Shown here: positions 8,472-15,400 of the stretch, one piece after another
Layout: every line of letters begins with the position of its first letter
Numbering within the stretch: the first letter of the stretch is position 1
Origin: Spirulina sp. SIO3F2
Lineage (GTDB): Bacteria > Cyanobacteriota > Cyanobacteriia > Cyanobacteriales > Spirulinaceae
Length of the DNA: 39,432 bases
Direction of reading: 5' to 3'
Assembly: GCA_010672165.1 (NCBI GenBank)
Contig: JAAHHN010000036.1
Location: 1 to 39,432, forward strand
The notes under the pieces: model-generated
Seen by the model: only the letters and a program-made list of their open reading frames with translations
The model's database searches: none
What the model was told of the DNA's origin: nothing
Position numbers and translations under genes: made by a program

Positions 8472-8853
8472 AGCCAAAACCTACAGTCAACTGTTAGCGG
8501 AGGTGGCTCCAACCTCGATCGAATCTGAGGCTGAGTATGAGCGACTTTTAGGGATTGTTGAGGCATTACATTTCAATGCGAGCTTAAATTCTGATCAGCT
8601 TAAACTCTATAAGCTCTTAGTAACACTGATCGAAGCCTATGAAGAGGAGAATTATCCAATGAGTGATGTTTCACCAAAAGCAATGCTGGAGTTCTTGATG
8701 GACTCTAAGCAGCTTAAGCCAGCAGATTTAATAGGTGTGATGGGTTCTGAAGAGATGGTTGAACGGGTTTTGAGGGGCGATCGCACTCTCGATATTGCAC
8801 AAGCTCAGGCATTGGGGAATTATTTCCAGATTATGCCGAGTGTATTTCTTTGA
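8455..8853 (+). CDS. higA: HigA-type antitoxin with helix-turn-helix domain
   Basis: This 132-residue protein begins inside higB. Residues about 1-65 are helical and acidic. Residues about 70-130 (SPKAMLEFLMD, LKPADLIGVMG, RVLRGDRTL) form an XRE-like helix-turn-helix of the kind HigA uses to bind HigB and repress its own promoter. It is inferred to neutralise the toxin and autoregulate the pair. The length agrees with cyanobacterial HigA proteins. Confidence 0.85.
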   Translation: MTLTFEAKTYSQLLAEVAPTSIESEAEYERLLGIVEALHFNASLNSDQLKLYKLLVTLIEAYEEENYPMSDVSPKAMLEFLMDSKQLKPADLIGVMGSEEMVERVLRGDRTLDIAQAQALGNYFQIMPSVFL

Positions 8854-8888
8854 TTCACATTGATTTTCAGGAAGCGATCGCTGATCGT

Positions 8889-8957
8889 GTAGGGTGCGTT
8901 AGCAGGCAAAAAAGTAGATCAAAGATGGTTTAATCTTGCTTCCTGCGTAACGCACCA
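8889..8957. repeat. Inverted-repeat element (GGTGCGTTA family), copy 1
   Basis: GGTGCGTTAGCAGG (8893-8906) and CCTGCGTAACGCACC (8942-8956) are inverted, with an AT-rich centre. The same ends recur at 9682-9750, and a diverged copy lies at 9801-9870. This looks like a short non-autonomous palindromic element (REP- or MITE-like). Confidence 0.75.
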
Positions 8958-9032
8958 AACCTATTAGTCACACTCCAAATCACCCACAACAATTTCACTA
9001 TTTTTACCCCAACTCTGGAAGAAGAGAAGATA

Positions 9033-9413
9033 ATGAAAGTTGAATTTGAAAGACTTAAAGAAGCAGGCTTAATAGTTAAAGAAAACAAGGGCAGGAAGAT
9101 CAAAAAGCTCAAGATTTTCAAGCCAGCTTCAATACCTGGTAACTCGAGGCAGGAACGTGGATTTCCGATTTCATATGAATCACAAAGAATTTTGTGTAGT
9201 GCTCCAAAATCTATGATCTTTCAACAGGGAGATTCTTGGTTCTTTACAGTTTGGTTATGGGCTCCTGGCCCTGGGCCGGGAGACTTTAATGATAAGTATT
9301 CTTCTGTATCCGAAGTAGTGGATGCTGTGCTTGATTATTATTTTGGTGACCCATCGAAAATGAATCCACCAGAATTGCTTGAGTACTACAGGGATACGAA
9401 GATAGACATTTGA
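9033..9413 (+). CDS. Hypothetical protein, 126 residues, possibly N-terminally truncated
   Basis: The ATG is preceded by GAAGAAGAGAAG, an acceptable ribosome binding site. The N-terminus is basic (ENKGRKIKKLKIFK). The middle carries WFFTVWLWAPGPGPGDFND, and the end is acidic (SEVVDAVLDYYFGDP, PELLEYYRDTK). I do not recognise the family. The reading frame stays open upstream to about the edge of the inverted repeat at 8957, so the element may have replaced the original start. Confidence 0.55.
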   Translation: MKVEFERLKEAGLIVKENKGRKIKKLKIFKPASIPGNSRQERGFPISYESQRILCSAPKSMIFQQGDSWFFTVWLWAPGPGPGDFNDKYSSVSEVVDAVLDYYFGDPSKMNPPELLEYYRDTKIDI

Positions 9414-9461
9414 GCAGGTAGCTCGATCGCGCCCCTCGTAAAAGTGCGATCGCTGATCGTA

Positions 9462-9582
9462 TAGTGCCGTGACACGCCTTAATTAGTGTATTAGAATACC
9501 GAGGTTTAAAACTCCATGATTCGTTTCGTCCCTCAACCATAACCTACTTCTATCCCACCTTTTTAGCTGTGTCACGGCACTA
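9462..9582. mobile_element. 121-bp MITE with 14-bp perfect terminal inverted repeats
   Basis: TAGTGCCGTGACAC (9462-9475) is perfectly inverted at 9569-9582. Both ends are TA, as expected for an element of the IS630/Tc1-mariner type that duplicates a TA target. The interior is too short to code for a transposase. A degenerate relative seems to lie at 30422-30532. Confidence 0.7.
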
Positions 9583-9633
9583 CTGCCATCACTGCTGATA
9601 AACTAGAATTGAGTCGTAGGGAAGCTATGAAGC

Positions 9634-9684
9634 ATGGCGAAAGATTTATTCCACGATGTCGTGAAAGCAGTGCCACGGCAGTAG
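9634..9684 (+). pseudogene. Stump of a second xisH gene
   Basis: From the ATG at 9634 the frame reads MAKDLFHDVVK, identical to the first 11 residues of the intact XisH at 10954. It then runs into AVPRQ and a stop where the inverted repeat at 9682 begins. The DNA is also close to the intact gene (ATGGCGAAAGATTTATT in both). The rest of the gene is gone, so this records a second xisH locus destroyed at the junction with a repeat. Confidence 0.8.
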
Positions 9685-9750
9685 GGTGCGTTAGCAGGAA
9701 AAAAATCTATCAATAAATCGATAATCTCTGCTCCTGCGTAACGCACCAAA
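9682..9750. repeat. Inverted-repeat element (GGTGCGTTA family), copy 2
   Basis: GGTGCGTTAGCAGG (9685-9698) and CCTGCGTAACGCACC (9733-9747) are the same ends as copy 1; the AT-rich centre differs. It abuts the xisH stump. Confidence 0.75.
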
Positions 9751-9800
9751 CTCACCGAAAACCTCAAGCCAAAAAATAATTTTCTATATAAATACTCCGG

Positions 9801-9870
9801 TTGGTGCGTTACGGCAGAAACAATATTATTGGGTTTTTCCGTATATCACTGACCACCTAACACACCCTAC
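9801..9870. repeat. Inverted-repeat element (GGTGCGTTA family), diverged copy 3
   Basis: It starts GGTGCGTTACGGCAG and ends TAACACACCCTAC, roughly the reverse orientation of copies 1 and 2 with several changes. The remaining spacer to 10023 also contains a 10-bp inverted repeat (CCATGATTCA at 9914-9923, TGAATCATGG at 9946-9955). No gene is seen there. Confidence 0.55.
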
Positions 9871-10023
9871 AGGATCTGTTAGTTTCTTGGCTAGGTAAGG
9901 CTGAAAACATGAGCCATGATTCACAACAGAAAAGTCCTGTATGGTTGAATCATGGTGAAACTCAGCAAAATAAAAACGTATGAGCGCTGGTTTCGGGGGG
10001 TGCGCATTAGTGGCACGTTGAAC

Positions 10024-10458
10024 TTAACGAATGTTTTGGGCTGGGTGTTCTCCTACTGCCACCAATACTCGTCGTAAATTCACCACACTCGGACGATTCA
10101 AACCTAACGCTACAATTGTAGCCCGACCACAAGGTGTTTCGCCCATCAAGGTTTGTAGATCATCACTCCAGGCAAAATGTACAGACCATTTTTGTTGGCG
10201 AGGATTAAACAAAGCAACGAGCTGTTGAGTCTGCGGATCAACCCCCTCAACTTTTGTATGTTTCCGGCCATTACAACCGAAACAAGCCCACGCCAAGTTT
10301 TCTAAATCGTCCGTGCCTCCCTGCTGACGCGGTACAACATGATCCACCGTGAAGCTATCAGGGCAGTAAGCTTCTGGGCATTGGCAATATTCACATAGCC
10401 CCTGTGCCCGTTGAGCCAGGGTCTGACGAATCTGAATAGGAATACGAGCAGATGACAT
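10024..10458 (-). CDS. HNH endonuclease
   Basis: This 144-residue protein carries a full HNH core near its N-terminus: CEYC (22-25), VDHVVPRQQGG (D39-H40), LENLAWACFGCNGRKH (N54, C59, C62, N63, H67). The two CxxC pairs form the usual zinc knuckle, and H40 with the downstream Asn/His bind the catalytic metal. The C-terminal half (FNPRQQKWSVHF, GRATIVALGLNR) is typical of stand-alone cyanobacterial HNH proteins of unknown target. It begins 4 nt after the partner gene at 10463-10837, so the two are co-translated. Confidence 0.88.
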   Translation of the reverse strand: MSSARIPIQIRQTLAQRAQGLCEYCQCPEAYCPDSFTVDHVVPRQQGGTDDLENLAWACFGCNGRKHTKVEGVDPQTQQLVALFNPRQQKWSVHFAWSDDLQTLMGETPCGRATIVALGLNRPSVVNLRRVLVAVGEHPAQNIR

Positions 10459-10462
10459 CAGC

Positions 10463-10837
10463 TCAAAGATTGGATTGTGGTGTCAATTCCTGGTAAAGCA
10501 CCTTAAACTCGACACCCCGCAACTGTGCCAACTCCATCACCGCCTCAACCCGCTCAGCGTTCCACAACTCCAACAAATCACTGTAAGTCAAAAACTCTTG
10601 ATGCTCACGCTCTGTCAGCGTCTCCTCTGCCAACTTCCCTCGCAAAACTGCCCACCGCTCCTGCTGAGATGGTGGCAAACAGCGCTGCACAACAGCCAAT
10701 AGCTCTGCTTCCCGTGCCACTCGTGCAGCCCGATTCGACAAACCTTGCAACAACTGAATCGCATCTTGGAGCGTCTCGCTAGGCAACTGCTCAACAAGCT
10801 GATGAATTTGCTGGCGTTGCTCAAGGGTTGGTGTCAT
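10463..10837 (-). CDS. Small helical partner protein of the HNH nuclease
   Basis: The protein has about 124 residues from the ATG at 10837 (MTPTLEQRQQ). A longer frame to 10906 lacks family-like sequence. It is almost entirely helical and charged (LEQRQQIHQLVEQLP, LAEETLTEREHQEFLTY, LWNAERVEAVMELAQLRGVEF). I recall such proteins as common in cyanobacteria and often next to HNH genes, but their function is unknown. The 4-nt gap to the nuclease gene suggests a regulatory or antitoxin-like partner. A near-identical second copy lies truncated at 11977-12222. Confidence 0.7.
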   Translation of the reverse strand: MTPTLEQRQQIHQLVEQLPSETLQDAIQLLQGLSNRAARVAREAELLAVVQRCLPPSQQERWAVLRGKLAEETLTEREHQEFLTYSDLLELWNAERVEAVMELAQLRGVEFKVLYQELTPQSNL

Positions 10838-10953
10838 GGGCTTTTGGGCAAAGTACGACTGTTCATTATTGTAGTTTCTGGCAGGCGATCGCGTGAGCAG
10901 GGCCAAGAAATCGTTATCCTGTTGGCAGGTGGAGTCATGGGGTAGGTGAAGAA

Positions 10954-11364
10954 ATGGCGAAAGATTTATTTCATGATGTGGTTAAGAATGCTCTGATTGC
11001 AGAAGGCTGGGAAATCACCCACGATCCTTTGCCTGTAGATTATGGTGATGTGCAAATGCAGATTGACTTGGGGGCTGAACGGTTGCTAGCTGCCCAACGA
11101 GATTCCGAAAAAATCGCTGTCGAAGTCAAAAGCTTTACCAAGCCTTCGGCAATTTCTGAATTCCATACGGTTGTAGGTCAATATTTTAACTATCGCTACG
11201 CTCTACGTGCTCAAGAAGCTGACAGAAAACTCTATCTCGCAGTACCCAGCCACATTTATGATCAATTCTTTAGGCTTAAATTCGTTGAAGAAGTAATTCA
11301 AGATCAGCAAATATTGATTGTGATTTATAATACTAAAACTGGAGGCATAAAATGGATAAACTAA
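10954..11364 (+). CDS. xisH: XisH family protein
   Basis: This 136-residue protein is a clear XisH (MAKDLFHDVVKNALIAEGW at the N-terminus). In Anabaena, XisH and XisI are needed for XisF-dependent excision of the fdxN element, but the families are widespread where no such element exists. The fold is related to PD-(D/E)XK nucleases; D38, E57 and K59 (in AVEVKSF) fit that core. It overlaps xisI by 13 nt. No recombinase gene is visible nearby, so an excision role here is not supported. Confidence 0.92.
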   Translation: MAKDLFHDVVKNALIAEGWEITHDPLPVDYGDVQMQIDLGAERLLAAQRDSEKIAVEVKSFTKPSAISEFHTVVGQYFNYRYALRAQEADRKLYLAVPSHIYDQFFRLKFVEEVIQDQQILIVIYNTKTGGIKWIN

Positions 11365-11687
11365 AACACTATCGACAGATTATCCAAGAAATTCTCGCTG
11401 AACATAGCAAAATCAAACCTGTCTATGGCGATATTACAATGAAACTCATGTTTGATGTTGAACGCGATCGCTATCAACTGCTTCGCACGGGTTGGCTTGA
11501 TGAACGTCGAGTCTACGGCGCGTTAATCCATATTGATTTAGAAGACGAAAAGATTTGGATTCAATATGATGGCACAGAAGTTGGGGTTGCCAATGAACTT
11601 GTAGAGCAGGGTATTCCTAACACAGATATTGTCTTAGCCTATCATTCTCCTTTGATGCGTCAGTATGGTGATTTTGCAGTTAGCTAA
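11352..11687 (+). CDS. xisI: XisI family protein
   Basis: This 111-residue protein starts inside xisH (MDKLKHYRQIIQEIL) and contains the family hallmarks RDRYQLLRTGW, RVYGALIHIDLEDEKIWIQ and DIVLAYHSP near the end. It is the obligate partner of XisH. Translational overlap suggests a fixed ratio. Its biochemical function is not established; together with XisH it resembles a two-gene accessory module that moves between cyanobacteria. Confidence 0.92.
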   Translation: MDKLKHYRQIIQEILAEHSKIKPVYGDITMKLMFDVERDRYQLLRTGWLDERRVYGALIHIDLEDEKIWIQYDGTEVGVANELVEQGIPNTDIVLAYHSPLMRQYGDFAVS

Positions 11688-11717
11688 CACAACAGCGACG
11701 AAGTTTGTCAGCTAAAA

Positions 11718-11972
11718 ATGACTCAAACCAACATTCAATCCTACTCGCTAGACTACTACCTCAACCTCAAATATCCGATGTCAATTTACCCAGAAGAAGA
11801 TGGAGGCTATGTAGTTCTACTCCTCGACTTACCTGGCTGCATGGCCCAAGGCAAAACCCTTGAAGAAGCCTTAGCGAATATCGAAGAAGCCCAAGAATTG
11901 TGGATCGAGACGGTCTACGCTAGTGGTAAGCGGGAGATTTCGCTCCCTTCTCAATTAGAGCAAAAGATTTGA
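11718..11972 (+). CDS. HicB-type antitoxin (no HicA partner seen)
   Basis: This 84-residue protein has the HicB fold signature: YPEEDGGYVVLLLDLPGC followed by QGKTLEEALANIEEA, and it ends shortly after. HicB usually neutralises the RNase toxin HicA. No hicA-like frame (small, basic, with the GSH motif) is present on either side, so it is an orphan here or acts with a distant partner. It follows xisI by 30 nt. Confidence 0.75.
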   Translation: MTQTNIQSYSLDYYLNLKYPMSIYPEEDGGYVVLLLDLPGCMAQGKTLEEALANIEEAQELWIETVYASGKREISLPSQLEQKI

Positions 11973-11976
11973 AGCG

Positions 11977-12222
11977 TCAGACACTGAATTGCGGCGTCAA
12001 TTCCCGATAAAGCACCTTAAACTCCACACCCCGCAACTGTGCCAACTCCATCACCACCTCAACCCGTTCAGCATTCCACAGCTCTAACAAATCGCTGTAA
12101 GTCAAAAACTCTTGATGCTCACGCTCTGTCAGCGTCTCCTCTGCCAACTTTCCTCGCAAAATTGCCCACCGCTCCTGCTGCGATGGCGGCAAACAACGCT
12201 GCACAACAGCCAATAGCTCTGC
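11977..12222 (-). pseudogene. Truncated second copy of the HNH partner gene (C-terminal part)
   Basis: These 81 codons repeat, almost without change, the C-terminal part of the protein at 10463-10837 (ELLAVVQRCLPPSQQERWA through FKVLYRELTPQ). At 12222 the match ends abruptly. The open frame runs on to 12381 only because the opposite strand carries transposase sequence. The N-terminus was therefore lost at an insertion boundary. It could still be expressed as a chimeric 134-residue protein. Confidence 0.8.
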
Positions 12223-12225
12223 TGC

Positions 12226-12411
12226 GTTGAAAACAAAATTCACTCTGTTCGGGATGTTATCCAATAAAAAGATGCCGCTCGGATTCGGACTGCTCCGCTG
12301 ATTCAGATTTGGGCGATTGCTCGGAATCTCGCTCTCAATCTCTATCGTGACCACGGTTTCACCCAAATATCTCAAGCTCAACGTTTCGCTGGCGCTACTT
12401 TTAAGACCCTT
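12226..12411 (+). pseudogene. C-terminal remnant of an ISAs1-like transposase
   Basis: Reading forward, the frame gives VENKIHSVRDVIQ, a stop, KDAARIRT, then IWAIARNLALNLYRDHGF and AQRFAGATFKTL. This is the typical C-terminus of transposases I recall as the ISAs1/IS4-like group (ENKLHWVRDV, ASRIRTG, IRNLALNLYR). It carries an in-frame TAA and lacks everything upstream. The matched terminal repeats are not visible. It truncated the gene at 11977-12222 and now runs into the 3' end of the kinase gene. Confidence 0.75.
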
Positions 12412-15400
12412 ATGTCTCTTTGTAGAATGAAATATCCCTGATAGGTAAGGTAATCATAAAGGTTGTGCCTTGACCTAGCTCTGAAGTGCAGGCGATCGCA
12501 CCGCCATGCTTTTCAGTGATAATTTGCTGAGCGATTGCCATTCCCAATCCTGTTCCTTTCCCGACTCCCTTAGTGGTAAACCCTTGCTCAAAAATCCGCT
12601 CAACAGTTTCCGGTTTCATGCCACAGCCATTGTCTTGAATTTTGATTTGTACTTGCTCATCTATTACTGAGGTTTGAATCGTAATCGTATTGGGATTCGA
12701 TTCAATTTCCTGATAAGTCTTTCCTTGATTGAACTCATCAAAGGCATCAACCGCATTGGCAAGAATATTCATAAATACTTGATTCAACTGTCCAGGTAAA
12801 CATTGCACCTCTGGCAGTTCACCATAGTTTTTCAGCACTTCAACTTTGGGACGCTGTTCATTGGCTTTGGTGCGGTGCTTCAGGATCAGCAACGTGCTCT
12901 CAATGCCATCATGGATATTAAATGCAGTTTTGTGGTCTTGATCTTTGCGAGAGAAGGTTCGTAAACTATCGCTAATATTGCGAATGCGATCGACACCTGC
13001 ATTCATCGAGCCAATCAGCTTAGGTAAGTCTTCTCGCACAAATTCTAAATCAATCGATTCAATCTCATCTTCAATGTCTGCATCAGGGTCAGGCATTTTT
13101 TCTTGATACAGATCAATCAGTCCGAGTAAGTCTTGCACATAGTCCTGAGCAGGTTGGATATTGCCTTTCAAGAAGCCAACTGGATTATTAATTTCATGGG
13201 CAACCCCTGCAACGAGATTACCCAATGCTGACATCTTCTCGCTCTGCACCAGTTGAATTTGAGCTTGCTGAAGCTCTATCAAAGCTTGCTCTGCTTTAGC
13301 TTGGGACTGTTGGGCTTGGCTGTAGAGCTGTGCATTTTGCAAGGCAACAGCAGCTTGAGCACAGAGAAATTCAATAATCGTTTGGCGGTTACGAGTAAAC
13401 ACACCTTTAGTGGTGGGGTGTTCGAGATAAGCAATGGCGACGAGTTTACCTTGGTTGATCAGGGGCACGCAAAACACACTTTGGGGCTGATGTTTGAGCA
13501 GGTAGCCTTCGAGAATTCCGGTAATCTCAGTTTTTGCTTCGCTAATCAGAACAGGCTCTTGGGCATTTTTGACATATTGAATCAGTCGGACTGGAAGGCT
13601 TTCGGCGGTGAGAGGTTGGGCTGAGGTTTGCGTGTTCACGTTGCCTTCGCCAACCTGTTCAGCAGTGGCTTGGAGTTGCCATTGTTGCCCGCTCGGTACG
13701 AGCAGGGCCATTTTTTGTGCACCTGCGTTGGTCAGGATGATATGGGTAATGTCTCCCAGGAGTTGCTTTAGGTTGATCGTGCTAGAGAGTTTCTGAGCAG
13801 CTTGCAAGATCGCGGCAAAGTCGAGAGCTTCTGAAATATTGGTGCTGCTCTGGGTTTGGCTTTGGAGGGTAGCAGTTAATGTTTTGGTTAAGGTGTCAAG
13901 ACTATCGATCGCGTTAAATTCAACCCGTTGCTTTTGGAGGATTGGAGTGAGGAGTTCAGGATGGTTGGCTTCAAGGTGCTCGATTTTGGCTTTGGCTCCC
14001 CAGTGGGCATAGCAATAATAGGCTTCTTGCATATATACCGCTGCTATCTTCACCTTGCCCCAGTCTAGGTAGAATTTGGCGGCGAGTTCGTTGGCAAGGG
14101 CTTCTTCTTGGATGTATTTATTTTCTTTGGCTCCGGCAATGGCGCGATCGTAGTAATCTGCGGCTGCGTGGATTTTTCCCAATACACGATCGCGTTCGGC
14201 ACTCAGCAGATTCAGCTTATGTTGAAAATTCTGGGGAGAATGTTTTGCCCATTTTTTTATTTCTGCCAAACCGCGATCGATTTGTAATAATAACTGCTCT
14301 TGCCGTTCGGAAGATTGAAGGTCGTAAGCCAAGAGTCTTGCCAATGTTCCAAAAAATCGAGATTCTGGCATCATCAACATCCCCGTTACAGCACTTAAAT
14401 AGCGCTCCGACTCATCGACATATTCTAGGATAGTATCGAGATCGAAAAACAAACAACACAGTACAACTTTATGCAAAAAAATGTATTGAATTCCCGTAAA
14501 GTCTTTGTTGTTCATACAGTCTTCCAATGCGACTTTTTCATCGAACGCTAATCCTTTAAGAGTGGTTGGCGTTCCCAACGACTCTCCTAACAAATTGAGG
14601 GTAGCTTGATAGACGAGCTTCGTACAATTTAGAGACATCTCTTGTTTGATACGGGATAATAGCAAACAATAATTTTTTACCCTTGGCAACAGATCCGTCA
14701 GATTTAAACCGCTAAAGTATGAATATTGGGACCAAACATAAGCAGAATACCCTGCAAATTCGAGATCGCCCTGCTCTAAGCCGCCTTGACAGGCAGCTTG
14801 TAAGATGGGTAATGATTCTCGCACGGCAACTTGACCATGCATGCTAAAGGCAGCAGCTTGATTAAATGTTCTCGCTTTAATTTCTTTCGCATTGAGTTTT
14901 TCGACTAAATGAATGGCAAGTTGACCGAATTGATAGGAGGAATCGGGATCGCCTGAGAGAGTGTTAAGAATGGCTGAATAATTAGCGTACCCAAAAGCTG
15001 AATGTTCGCAGTTTCCATGCAGAATTGAAAGTTGCACTTGCCGACAGGCAATAAAGGGTAAAATCTCTGGTTTGCAAAAAAAAGAAGGCGCAAAGAGACT
15101 AGACAAAATTGTCACGGTAGCAATTTTTTCGGCATCGATCGCAGTTGGTAAATTGAGCAACTCGGAAATATCTCGATCGCGCCAGAGTGCTTTGGTTTTT
15201 TGGAGTTCGTTTTGGGTATCTTCTGGCGTGGGGGCATCGGGTAGGGTAATATCCAATAATTCCAGGGCAGTTAAGGCAATCTCGATAGCAAGTGCGGGTT
15301 GGGAGCGTGCTTGGCGAGATTGGATTTGCACGTCGTAGGTTTTGACTTTATCCAAGATCGTTTTTCCTTGCTGTAAAACGATTTTCGACCATCGTTCCAT

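Noticed and set aside
8889-9870. CRISPR array
   Set aside because: The three repeated elements are themselves palindromic, unevenly spaced and separated by genes; no cas genes are seen.
10954-11687. fdxN-type excision element
   Set aside because: xisH and xisI are present, but there is no xisF-like recombinase, no direct-repeat att pair and no interrupted nif gene in the window.
11977-12381. A complete 134-codon gene on the minus strand
   Set aside because: Only the C-terminal 81 codons are homologous to a gene; the remainder is antisense transposase. Recorded as a pseudogene.
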